A DNA stretch of 29,190 bases from Eubacterium sp. CAG:252. GTDB lineage: Bacteria; Bacillota; Clostridia; Lachnospirales; Lachnospiraceae. The position numbers were made by a program, and so were the translations under genes. Shown here piece by piece: positions 1 through 7,067 of the stretch. The notes below the pieces were generated by a model. It did not search any database. It saw only the letters and a list, made by a program, of their open reading frames with translations, and had not been told where the DNA came from. Numbering within the stretch: position 1 is the first letter of the stretch; each line of letters opens with the position of its first letter. The DNA is taken from NCBI GenBank assembly GCA_000436535.1, contig FR886290.1:1-29190 (forward strand), given 5' to 3'.

Positions 1-40
1 TAAATGAGGGGCAAAATACCTTTTGACCCTCATATCATAA
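1..40. repeat. Short GGGTCAAAAGG-type hairpin repeat, copy A
   Basis: Bases 4-33 form an imperfect palindrome: ATGAGGG pairs with CCCTCAT, and CAAAA pairs with TTTTG, with one mismatch and a small loop. All 40 bases are an exact reverse complement of 21670-21709. The core GGGTCAAAAGG (reverse strand here) is shared with the longer repeats at about 14.5, 18.3, 21.85 and 22.2 kb. It lies about 100 bases upstream of the first gene. The window edge hides what is on its left, so it could also be the 3' terminator hairpin of an upstream gene. Confidence 0.85.
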
Positions 41-73
41 AATATATAAGCTCAAAGATATATAAGTTGTAGC

Positions 74-103
74 TTGAAAAATCATAGATTGAAAAGATAA
101 AAT
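74..103 (+). promoter_or_regulatory. Candidate promoter for the rhodanese/PP-loop gene
   Basis: TTGAAA at 74-79 and TAAAAT at 98-103 are separated by 18 bases, a fair match to a vegetative sigma-A promoter. The expected start would be near 110, about 30 bases before the chosen start codon. The region is very AT-rich, so a chance match is possible. Confidence 0.4.
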
Positions 104-138
104 TGAAAAAATCAGACATATAAGAAATGAGGATTATA

Positions 139-1335
139 ATGAGAACAGTACAACAGCTTTATGATGATAAAAGAGATAAAGTTATTATAGATATGAGAGA
201 TAAAGAGGAATATGATAAGGAAACTATGGAGTCTGCTGTCTGGTATTTCTGGGAAGATATGATGAAAGACCTTAAGGCAGATAATACAGGTGGAAGAGAA
301 AAGTTTATTAATACATATTCAAAGGATGTTCCAATATATCTTTTATGTTATTCAGGTCAGAAGAGTGAAGAACTTGAGGACACACTTGAGGATATGGGAT
401 ATGAAGCATACAGCATTGATGGTGGTTTCGTGGCGTATCTTAAGTGGAAGTTTACTAAGTATATAGAGGAAGATAAAGACGAAAGCAGCGAAGATGCAGC
501 AGACAGGGTTAAGGAAATAGAAAGAAGCATAGTTAAGAAGTTCAGAAAGCCTATATGGAGAAAGTTCACACAGGCGCTTAATGAATATGACCTTATACAG
601 GATGGTGATAAGATAGCTGTCTGTATATCAGGCGGTAAAGACTCAATGCTTATGGCAAAGCTGTTTCAGGAGTTGAAGAAGCACGGGAAGAACAACTTTG
701 ACCTTGTATTTCTTGTTATGAATCCGGGATATAATGACCTTAATTATAATGTTATTCTTAACAACGCAAAGCTTCTGGATATACCTATAACTGTATTTAA
801 AACAGAAATATTTGATACAGTTGTCGATATAACAGAGTCGCCATGTTATCTGTGCGCAAGAATGAGAAGGGGTTATCTGTACAGTAAGGCAAAGGAACTG
901 GGCTGTAACAAGATAGCACTTGGCCATCATTATGATGATGTCATAGAAACTATTCTTATGGGTATGCTGTATGGTGCGCAGATACAGACTATGATGCCAA
1001 AGCTTCACAGCACGAACTTTGAGGGCATGGAACTTATAAGACCTATGTATCTTATAAGAGAGGCTGACATTATCCACTGGAAGGATTATAATAATCTTCA
1101 GTTCATACAGTGTGCATGCCGTTTCACAGAAGGATGTGCTTCGTGTGGAGGAACAGGAAAAGGTTCTAAGAGAGCAGAGATAAAGCAGCTTATAAAAGAC
1201 CTGACACAGGTTAGTCCGTACATCGAGAAGAACATATTCAGAAGTGTTGAAAATGTCAATCTTGATACAGTTATCGCATATAAGCAGCATGGAGAAAGAC
1301 ACAGCTTCCTTGATGATTATAATGATATTGAATAA
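139..1335 (+). CDS. Rhodanese-like domain fused to TtcA-type PP-loop ATPase (tRNA 2-thiolation-like)
   Basis: The protein has 398 residues in two parts. Residues 1 to about 105 look like a rhodanese domain, with a sulfur-carrier loop CYSGQKS whose Cys is near residue 70. Residues from about 130 form a PP-loop ATPase of the TtcA/TilS class: SGGKDS near 164-169, a CYLC pair near 236/239, GHHYDD, and a Cys-rich segment near 325-336 (CAC, then CASC). TtcA/TtuA-type enzymes use CxxC plus a third Cys to hold a [4Fe-4S] cluster and activate tRNA with ATP for sulfur insertion. A rhodanese domain would plausibly deliver the sulfur. The exact target (for example C32 of tRNA) is inference. The start at 139 is chosen because GAGGATT lies 6-7 bases before it; an in-frame ATG at 127 overlaps that ribosome site. 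The gene is followed 69 bases later by larE. Confidence 0.85.
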   Translation: MRTVQQLYDDKRDKVIIDMRDKEEYDKETMESAVWYFWEDMMKDLKADNTGGREKFINTYSKDVPIYLLCYSGQKSEELEDTLEDMGYEAYSIDGGFVAYLKWKFTKYIEEDKDESSEDAADRVKEIERSIVKKFRKPIWRKFTQALNEYDLIQDGDKIAVCISGGKDSMLMAKLFQELKKHGKNNFDLVFLVMNPGYNDLNYNVILNNAKLLDIPITVFKTEIFDTVVDITESPCYLCARMRRGYLYSKAKELGCNKIALGHHYDDVIETILMGMLYGAQIQTMMPKLHSTNFEGMELIRPMYLIREADIIHWKDYNNLQFIQCACRFTEGCASCGGTGKGSKRAEIKQLIKDLTQVSPYIEKNIFRSVENVNLDTVIAYKQHGERHSFLDDYNDIE

Positions 1336-1385
1336 ATCAGACAGAGATAATTTACTGAATAATGAAATGTTGAATAAATCAGACA
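1328..1385 (+). repeat. 16-bp direct repeat spanning the gene end and intergenic spacer
   Basis: TTGAATAAATCAGACA occurs exactly at 1328-1343 and 1370-1385, period 42. The first copy contains the stop codon of the PP-loop gene (GAA TAA). It looks like a small local duplication of the gene end. A related AAATCAGACA also lies upstream of the gene near 111-120. Confidence 0.7.
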
Positions 1386-1404
1386 TGAACAGGAGAATAA
1401 ATAA

Positions 1405-2232
1405 GTGGCAGAACAGAATATAACCAATGCTACAAAGAATAAGTATGAGAACTTAAAAAAGATTATTAAAGAATGTGGGGAGTTAGCTATTGCATTTTCA
1501 GGAGGCGTGGACTCAACATTTCTTATGAAGGTGGCGCATGATGTATTAGGTGAAAATGCAGTTGCAGTGACTATAAGCTCACTTTTTGTAACAGATGATG
1601 AGCTTTTAGGTGCAAAGAAATTCTGCGAGGGTGAAGGAGTAAAGCACGTTATTTATAAAGCCGATGTGCTCTCAATACCGGGAATAGATGTTAATCCACC
1701 GGACAGATGTTATATATGCAAGAAAGCTATATTTACAAATGTAGGAAAAATTGTGGCTGATATGGGGATAAATGTTGTCGCAGAAGGAACTAATGTGGAT
1801 GATGACAGCGATTACAGACCGGGTATGCGTGCCATAAAAGAGCTGGGAGTAAGAAGTCCTTTGAAAGAAGCAGGACTTACAAAGAATGAGATAAGACAGT
1901 TATCACATATGTTAAGTCTTCCTACATGGAATATGCCATCGGCAGCCTGTCTTGCCTCAAGACTTGCATATGGAGAGAAGATAACAGGCGAAAAGCTGAA
2001 TATGGTATATGAGGCAGAAAAGTATATAAGAAGTCTTGGCTTTGGACAGTTCAGGGTAAGATTACAGTCGGGCATTGCAAGAATAGAATTATCACCGGAT
2101 GATATAGACCGTTTTATGGATAAGGATATAAGAAATGCTGTTTCAGAGAAGCTGCATAATATAGGCTTTAAGTACGTATCGCTTGACCTTGACGGTTATA
2201 GAACCGGCAGTATGAACGAGGTGCTTAAATAA
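1405..2232 (+). CDS. larE: LarE-type ATP-dependent sulfur transferase
   Basis: The 275-residue PP-loop protein belongs to the LarE family, which adenylates and thiolates the pyridinium carboxylate precursor of the nickel-pincer cofactor of lactate racemase. SGGVDST at residues 32-38 is the PP-loop, RCYICK at 101-106 is the CxxC pair, and SAACLASR places a third Cys at 182. In L. plantarum LarE a single Cys near this third position is sacrificed. Family members with CxxC plus this Cys instead carry a [4Fe-4S] cluster, so the cluster-type mechanism is likelier here (inference). GTG start with AGGAG at 1391-1395, nine bases upstream. No larA, larB or larC is in the window, so the acceptor molecule cannot be confirmed. 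It is probably co-transcribed with the preceding TtcA-like gene. Confidence 0.88.
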   Translation: MAEQNITNATKNKYENLKKIIKECGELAIAFSGGVDSTFLMKVAHDVLGENAVAVTISSLFVTDDELLGAKKFCEGEGVKHVIYKADVLSIPGIDVNPPDRCYICKKAIFTNVGKIVADMGINVVAEGTNVDDDSDYRPGMRAIKELGVRSPLKEAGLTKNEIRQLSHMLSLPTWNMPSAACLASRLAYGEKITGEKLNMVYEAEKYIRSLGFGQFRVRLQSGIARIELSPDDIDRFMDKDIRNAVSEKLHNIGFKYVSLDLDGYRTGSMNEVLK

Positions 2233-2242
2233 TAATTCTGGA

Positions 2243-2269
2243 TAAAATGCAGGTTGTATTATCCGATAT
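2243..2269 (+). promoter_or_regulatory. Possible SigD (sigma-28)-like promoter
   Basis: TAAA at 2243-2246 and CCGATAT at 2263-2269 are 16 bases apart, resembling the flagellar sigma factor consensus TAAA-N15-CCGATAT. It begins about ten bases after the larE stop codon and points toward the DUF6472/NYN genes. In AT-rich DNA a chance match is quite possible, and neither downstream gene is a known motility gene. Confidence 0.2.
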
Positions 2270-2381
2270 ATAGATGATAATAATAAAGAAAAGTTATTTA
2301 ATAGATGATGGTAATCTGCATATATTTGAAAGGTAATCTATAAATAAATCAATAAGGAAAATGAATAAAATTATAGTACAT

Positions 2382-2411
2382 TTGATTAGAAAAGAATATA
2401 AAGTGTAATAT
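2382..2411 (+). promoter_or_regulatory. Candidate promoter for the DUF6472/NYN genes
   Basis: TTGATT at 2382-2387 and TAATAT at 2406-2411 have an 18-base spacer; TATAAT also begins at 2409 but at a longer spacing. It sits about 43 bases before the DUF6472 start. The rest of the 2233-2453 gap is AT-rich and shows no gene. Confidence 0.4.
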
Positions 2412-2453
2412 AATGATGTAAAAGATAAGGTTGTAAAAGAGAGGATTAAAAAT

Positions 2454-2639
2454 ATGGCAGTAGCGCATTATAACTGTGATTATTGTAACAATATGATATA
2501 TGACGAAGAAACAGAAGAATATGTATGTGATGTAGATATGGACGAGGATGATTACGCAAGATTACTGACATCAGAGTATAGGGAATGTCCATATTATCAG
2601 AGTAATGATGAATATAAGATAGTAAGACATCAGATGTAA
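2454..2639 (+). CDS. DUF6472-like small Cys-containing protein
   Basis: The 61-residue acidic protein carries CDYC near residues 8-11, single Cys residues near 25 and 45, and a C-terminal DEYKIVRHQM. This pattern of an N-terminal CxxC, a Cys in a VCDV-type segment, ECPYY and a terminal IVR-QM matches my memory of the DUF6472 family, found as lone small genes in Clostridia. Its function is unknown; four Cys suggest metal binding (inference). A GAGAGGATT ribosome site lies at the right distance from the ATG. It is 43 bases upstream of the NYN-domain gene and may be co-expressed with it. Confidence 0.8.
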   Translation: MAVAHYNCDYCNNMIYDEETEEYVCDVDMDEDDYARLLTSEYRECPYYQSNDEYKIVRHQM

Positions 2640-2682
2640 TGAATGTCTGGTTTTTTCAATAAATGTAGAAAGGAGAGAAAAA

Positions 2683-3633
2683 GTGGATGATAAGAGATAC
2701 GCAGTGCTTATAGACTCAGACAATATATCTTCAAAGTATATTTCAGATATATTAGATGAGATGACTAAGTACGGTGTTATAACGTATAAGAGAATATATG
2801 GAGACTGGACAAGTACGCAGGCGAACAAGTGGAAGAAGGAGCTTATGGAGAATTCTATAACACCTATCCAGCAGTTTCGCAACACAGTAGGAAAAAATGC
2901 AACAGATTCAACGCTTATAATAGATGCGATGGATATTCTGTATACCAATAATGTTGACGGTTTCTGTATAGTGTCTTCCGATGGTGATTTCACAAGGCTT
3001 GCAAGCAGGTTAAGAGAGTCTGGTATGGATGTTATTGGAATGGGAGAGAATAAGACACCACGTTCCTTCAGGGCAGCATGTTCGGTGTTTACAGACCTTG
3101 AGCTGTTAAGAGAGCAGGCGCATGAAGATGAGCCGGATAGCAAGCCAGCTAAGAAAAAGGCAAGCAGCAATATTATTAAGCAGTCTAAGATAGAAAATGC
3201 TATAATAGAGATAATACAGGAGAATGATAACAAGGGAAGACAGACCGGACTTGGTGAAATAGGCAGCAGACTACAGAAAAAGTATTCTGACTTTGACGTA
3301 AGAAACTATGGTTACAGCTCATTGTCTACATTTCTAGAGGAAATGAACAGCCTCGAACTTAAGAAGTTTAACAATACTGTTCTTGTGCGCTTAAGAGAGG
3401 ACAAGAATATGAAAGAAAAGGTGACAGAGTATGCTGTCAGCTATGTAAAGTCAAGTGAAAACGGAGTAGAGCTTGGAGCACTTGGTCAGAAGATACACAC
3501 TAATTATCCGGATTTTAAGGTAAAAGAATACGGCTATTCTACACTGTCTAAGTTTATAATGGGTATCAAGTGCCTTATTATAAAGGTTACAAGTGAAAAT
3601 AGAAGAATGGTTTATATTAAAGATACCCAATAA
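2683..3633 (+). CDS. NYN-domain nuclease with tandem OST-HTH/LOTUS domains
   Basis: The protein has 316 residues and a GTG start with AAAGGAGAG upstream. Residues 5-140 are a NYN/LabA-like PIN-fold nuclease domain: LIDSDN (acidic residues at 11 and 13), a TDSTLIIDAMD segment near 74-84, and SSDGDF at 98-103. After a charged Lys-rich linker (about 145-168) come two repeated modules at about 168-238 and 243-314. Each contains a DF-V-YGYS-LS-F core followed by a beta-strand pair, typical of OST-HTH/LOTUS domains, which in other proteins bind RNA. The likely role is a metal-dependent RNase steered to RNA by the LOTUS modules, but the substrate is unknown. No membrane segment or signal peptide is seen. 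Confidence 0.85.
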   Translation: MDDKRYAVLIDSDNISSKYISDILDEMTKYGVITYKRIYGDWTSTQANKWKKELMENSITPIQQFRNTVGKNATDSTLIIDAMDILYTNNVDGFCIVSSDGDFTRLASRLRESGMDVIGMGENKTPRSFRAACSVFTDLELLREQAHEDEPDSKPAKKKASSNIIKQSKIENAIIEIIQENDNKGRQTGLGEIGSRLQKKYSDFDVRNYGYSSLSTFLEEMNSLELKKFNNTVLVRLREDKNMKEKVTEYAVSYVKSSENGVELGALGQKIHTNYPDFKVKEYGYSTLSKFIMGIKCLIIKVTSENRRMVYIKDTQ

Positions 3634-3675
3634 GATATATTTATAACAATAATTTTTTAGATGATAATCGTAATG

Positions 3676-3850
3676 TTATAAAAAATAATAACATTTTATA
3701 TCAAAGAAGCTAGTTCTATAAAAATAATAGCATTTTATATAATTATGGTAGTCTTATAAAAATAATAATATCTTATATGTAGTGGTAGTGTTATAAATAT
3801 AAAATAACATCTTATATAATGAAAGTAGTATTATAAATATATATATAGAT
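3676..3850. repeat. AT-rich degenerate tandem array of palindromes upstream of luxS
   Basis: A TTATAAA-type unit starts at 3676, 3716, 3754, 3791 and 3831, a period of 37-40 bases and about four and a half copies. Each of the first copies contains TATAAAA followed some bases later by TTTTATA, so it can form a short hairpin. Units diverge most in their second half, which carries a GGTAG or AGTAG tail. No gene is seen in 3634-3911. Next to the array, ATTGTG (3849-3854) and CACAAT (3869-3874) form another inverted repeat about 40 bases before the luxS start. Confidence 0.6.
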
Positions 3851-3911
3851 TGTGTCTGGCGCATCTGGCACAATTTAATTATAAAAAATGTGCGCAGAAA
3901 TGAGGATTATT

Positions 3912-4391
3912 ATGAATAAAATAGCAAGTTTTACAGTTAATCACCTTGACCTTTTAACAGGTGTTTATGTATCAAGAAAGGATTATCAGGGAGATGTTGT
4001 ACTCACAACATTTGACTTAAGATTTACAAGACCTAATGTAGAGGCACCTATGGATACAGCGGGCATACATTCAATAGAGCATCTTATGGCTACATTTTTA
4101 AGAAATAATAAAGAGTGGGCAGACAAGACTATATACTTCGGACCTATGGGCTGCCGTACAGGTTTCTATGTTATATTTGCAGGCGACTTAAAGTCAGAGG
4201 ATATACTTGATGTGTTAAGGGAAGGCGCTGAGTATGTACTTTCATATGAGGGCGAAATACCGGGATATTCACCACGCGATTGCGGTAACTATCTTGACAA
4301 CAACCTTACACTTGCCAAGATATATATGAAGAAGTTCAAGGAAGAGGTGCTTGATAACCCAGTGCCAGAAAGACTTAACTACCCACAGTAA
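3912..4391 (+). CDS. luxS: S-ribosylhomocysteine lyase LuxS
   Basis: At 159 residues it has normal LuxS length. LuxS cleaves S-ribosylhomocysteine to homocysteine and the autoinducer-2 precursor DPD, as part of the activated methyl cycle in the cytoplasm. The metal site is complete: HSIEHL supplies the HxxEH motif (two His ligands and the catalytic Glu), and the later SPRDCGNYLDNN segment supplies the Cys ligand. GPMGCRTG carries the second conserved Cys. The start at 3912 is chosen because LuxS proteins begin close to this Met and GAGGATT lies 6-7 bases upstream. A longer reading from 3888 is possible but has no ribosome site. The gene stands alone, without pfs or metabolic partners, behind a palindrome array. 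Confidence 0.97.
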   Translation: MNKIASFTVNHLDLLTGVYVSRKDYQGDVVLTTFDLRFTRPNVEAPMDTAGIHSIEHLMATFLRNNKEWADKTIYFGPMGCRTGFYVIFAGDLKSEDILDVLREGAEYVLSYEGEIPGYSPRDCGNYLDNNLTLAKIYMKKFKEEVLDNPVPERLNYPQ

Positions 4392-4396
4392 TTTAA

Positions 4397-4570
4397 TTAT
4401 AAAAGTGACTTAACTCCTGTAGAAACAAGCTTTGTAACGAGGGCTGCCATTTCTTCAGGGGTTTCTTTTTTGCCGCACATAAGCCAGTTTTCAGTAAGAC
4501 CAGTGCAGCCATATATGACAAAGTTACTGAAAAAGACCTTTTTCATTTCTATCGTCCATTCGTCATAAAG
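4397..4570 (-). pseudogene. C-terminal remnant of a TetR/AcrR-type regulator
   Basis: Reading leftward from a TAG stop at 4571-4573, there are 57 open codons ending at TAA (4397-4399). The stretch contains MKKVFFSNFVIYGCTGL, then ENWLMCGKKETPEEMAALVTK, the typical last two helices of the TetR_C ligand-binding domain (aromatic-rich helix, then W-x-x-G--E-P-EEMA). The N-terminal helix-turn-helix is absent, and no good start codon or ribosome site precedes it. I therefore call it a decayed fragment. It lies six bases from the luxS stop, on the opposite strand, and downstream of the glutamine synthetase terminator. Confidence 0.7.
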
Positions 4571-4574
4571 CTAT

Positions 4575-4625
4575 AAAAATCCCCGATAGATATCGGTTAT
4601 TACCATAATCTATCGGGGAATTTTT
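4575..4625. terminator. Bidirectional terminator between luxS and glnN
   Basis: CCCCGATAGAT (4581-4591) and ATCTATCGGGG (4608-4618) form a perfect 11-bp stem with a 16-base loop. An A-run precedes it (4575-4579) and a T-run follows it (4621-4625), so it can stop transcription in both directions. The - strand glnN ends about 90 bases to the right. Confidence 0.8.
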
Positions 4626-4705
4626 AATGCAGTGTATAGGAATATTACCTGTTATATTATGTAATCTCTATGCAGGCATTATATTGCATAGTAACTATAT
4701 AACAA

Positions 4706-6817
4706 TTATACCTCGAATAATAAATCTCCATAGCTTGGGAATGGCCAGAATTCCTTGTCAACAATCATTTCAAGCTTATCAGCAGGAGCTCTTAACTCAT
4801 CCATAGTAGTCTTAACTTCATCTCTGAAATATGTAGCCTGTGCAACAATATCATCGATAGCTGCAGCCTTAGTTGTAACATCGATAAGCTTTGTATAAGC
4901 AGCTTTCATATCCTTTAAGTAACCAGATACCTCTGCAAGAAGGTCAGCCTGAACTGAAGCGTCAGCACCAGCATCTTTAACAGTAAGAACTGAATTAGCA
5001 AGCTCTGTTGTGTAAGAAATAACTGAAGGTATAATCTGCTTTCCAGCCATATCAATCATTGTCTTGGCTTCAATATTGATAGCCTTTGCATAAGCTTCAT
5101 ACTTAATCTCAGCTCTTGACTTTAATTCAGCCTCTGTAAATACACCAAAGCTTTCAAAAAGCTTAACGGCCTTAGGAGTAATAAGAGCAGGAATAGCATC
5201 AACCATAGATCTGATATTTGGAAGACCTCTTCTTTCAGCTTCTTCTACCCATGCATCTGAGTAACCATTACCATTAAATACGATTCTGTGATGGTCAGTA
5301 AAGAGCTTCTTGATAAGATCATGAACAGCCATATCGAAGTTTTCTACTCCATCAAGCTGGTCAGCGATTTCCTTAAAGCTTTCTGCAACGATTGTGTTAA
5401 GAACTACGTTAGCAGGAGCAATTGAATCTGATGAACCTACCATACGGAATTCAAACTTATTACCAGTAAATGCAAATGGTGAAGTTCTGTTTCTATCAGT
5501 AGCATCCTTGTTAAGGTCAGGAAGTGTAGAAGCACCTGTCTTTAACTTACCCTTCTGGATAGAGCTTGTAGCATCACCCTTATCAATAAGCTGCATAACA
5601 ACATCCTCAAGCTGCTCACCAAGGAACATAGAGATAATAGCTGGAGGTGCCTCGTTAGCGCCAAGTCTGTGGTCATTACCAACGTCAGAAGCAGATTCTC
5701 TTAAAAGATCAGCGTGTGTATCAACAGCCTTCATAATAGCACCGAGTACAAGTAAGAACTGGATGTTTTCGTGAGGTGTCTTACCAGGCTCAAGAAGGTT
5801 TATGCCATCATCAGTTGTGATTGACCAGTTGTTGTGCTTACCAGAACCATTAACTCCGGCAAATGGCTTCTCGTGGAGAAGGCATACAAGACCATGTCTG
5901 TAAGCAACCTTCTTCATAACCTCCATCATAAGCTGGTTGTTATCAGTAGCAATATTGCACTGTGCATATACAGGAGCTAATTCATGCTGTGCTGGAGCAA
6001 CTTCATTATGCTGTGTCTTGGCAGATACGCCGAGCTTCCATAATTCTTCGTTGATATCCTTCATAAATGCAGCAATTCTTTCACGGATAGAACCGAAGTA
6101 GTGATCATCAAGTTCCTGTCCCTTTGGTGGCATAGCACCGAATAATGTACGTCCAGAGAAGATAAGATCCTTTCTCTGAAGATATTTTTCTCTATCTACT
6201 ATAAAGTATTCCTGTTCAGCACCTACAGAAGGAGTAACCTTCTTAGATGTTGTATTACCGAATAATCTTACAATTCTTAAAGCCTGCTCGTTAACAGCAT
6301 CCATTGAACGAAGAAGAGGTGTCTTCTGATCAAGAGCTTCTCCTGTATAAGAACAGAAAGCAGTAGGGATACAAAGTGTTGCACCCTGTGCACCTTCACG
6401 AACAAAGGCTGGTGATGTGCAATCCCATGCTGTATATCCTCTTGCCTCGAATGTAGCACGAAGACCACCTGAAGGGAATGATGAAGCATCTGGCTCGCCC
6501 TTTATTAATTCTTTACCAGAGAATTCCATAAGAACCTTTCCGTTTTCATTAGGTGCTGAAATAAATGAATCATGCTTTTCAGCAGTAGTTCCTGTCAAAG
6601 GCTGGAACCAATGTGTGTAATGAGTTGCGCCTTTTTCGATAGCCCAATTCTTCATTGCATTAGCGACAACATCTGCATCAGTAATATTTAATTCCTGAAC
6701 ACCTGCAATTGCTAATTTAAGATTTTTGTAAACGTTTTTTGGTAAACGTTCTTTCATAACTGCGTCATTGAACACATTTTCGCCGAAGATGTCAGCTACA
6801 TTGAATTTTTCGCTCAT
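4706..6817 (-). CDS. glnN: Type III glutamine synthetase (GlnN)
   Basis: At 703 residues it matches the large GSIII class (about 700-730), not the 440-470 residue GlnA. It makes glutamine from glutamate, ammonia and ATP in the cytoplasm. Visible motifs in order: SGGLRATFEARGYTAWD, VGAEQEYFIVD, KTQHNEVAPAQHELAP, FAGVNGSGKHNNWS, LGANEAPPAIIS and NRTSPFAFTGNKFEFR, covering the glutamate- and ATP-binding and metal sites of the family. The start at 6817 (MSEKFNV) is preferred over 6841 because AAGGAAGG lies about 11 bases before it. The leader contains a terminator-like hairpin and a good promoter (see those entries), suggesting control by attenuation. It is monocistronic: the sortase gene to the right reads toward it but is separated by the leader and promoter. 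Confidence 0.96.
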   Translation of the reverse strand: MSEKFNVADIFGENVFNDAVMKERLPKNVYKNLKLAIAGVQELNITDADVVANAMKNWAIEKGATHYTHWFQPLTGTTAEKHDSFISAPNENGKVLMEFSGKELIKGEPDASSFPSGGLRATFEARGYTAWDCTSPAFVREGAQGATLCIPTAFCSYTGEALDQKTPLLRSMDAVNEQALRIVRLFGNTTSKKVTPSVGAEQEYFIVDREKYLQRKDLIFSGRTLFGAMPPKGQELDDHYFGSIRERIAAFMKDINEELWKLGVSAKTQHNEVAPAQHELAPVYAQCNIATDNNQLMMEVMKKVAYRHGLVCLLHEKPFAGVNGSGKHNNWSITTDDGINLLEPGKTPHENIQFLLVLGAIMKAVDTHADLLRESASDVGNDHRLGANEAPPAIISMFLGEQLEDVVMQLIDKGDATSSIQKGKLKTGASTLPDLNKDATDRNRTSPFAFTGNKFEFRMVGSSDSIAPANVVLNTIVAESFKEIADQLDGVENFDMAVHDLIKKLFTDHHRIVFNGNGYSDAWVEEAERRGLPNIRSMVDAIPALITPKAVKLFESFGVFTEAELKSRAEIKYEAYAKAINIEAKTMIDMAGKQIIPSVISYTTELANSVLTVKDAGADASVQADLLAEVSGYLKDMKAAYTKLIDVTTKAAAIDDIVAQATYFRDEVKTTMDELRAPADKLEMIVDKEFWPFPSYGDLLFEV

Positions 6818-6866
6818 AACTTTTTCATCCTTCCTTTTCATAGATTATTATTCTATTAGTAAAACT

Positions 6867-6920
6867 AAAAAAGGCATTCACATATACACACATATTAATA
6901 TGTATAACATGAACGCCTTT
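6867..6920 (-). terminator. Terminator-like hairpin in the glnN leader (candidate attenuator)
   Basis: On the - strand AAAGGCGTTCA and TGAATGCCTTT flank a further AT-rich complementary stretch and are followed by a run of T. The structure lies between the likely promoter (6970-6998) and the glnN ribosome site, about 25 bases before the latter. It could instead be the end of the upstream sortase transcript, but the promoter between the two makes a leader attenuator plausible. A second hairpin, GATTAG/CTAATC at 6935-6956, precedes it in the leader. Confidence 0.6.
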
Positions 6921-6969
6921 GTTCTACCTTATTTGATTAGTGATAACTATCTAATCGTTGTCTGTAAAT

Positions 6970-6998
6970 AAAATAACTCATTACTGATAATAATGCAA
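6970..6998 (-). promoter_or_regulatory. Candidate glnN promoter
   Basis: On the - strand TTGCAT (6993-6998) and TATTTT (6970-6975) have a 17-base spacer. The start would fall near 6963, giving a leader of about 145 bases that includes both hairpins described. Confidence 0.5.
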
Positions 6999-7067
6999 GT
7001 TCTTTTTACAAAAATATTAAAAAAATTAAATGATTGATTATCAGATATAATGATTATTATATTAATC

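Noticed and set aside
643..1386. Long - strand open frame opposite the PP-loop gene
   Set aside because: It is antisense to a clear PP-loop gene with intact motifs; it has a Cys/Leu/Ile-rich composition and no family pattern or ribosome site.
2571..3233. - strand open frame of 220 codons opposite the NYN gene
   Set aside because: Shadow of the NYN gene; its sequence is Ser/Leu-rich and matches no family.
3849..3874. luxS leader hairpin as a riboswitch (SAM or SAH type)
   Set aside because: The conserved core of those riboswitches is not visible; only a short inverted repeat is present.
5394..5774. + strand open frame inside the glutamine synthetase gene
   Set aside because: Lies entirely within glnN in antisense; no ribosome site or recognisable domain.
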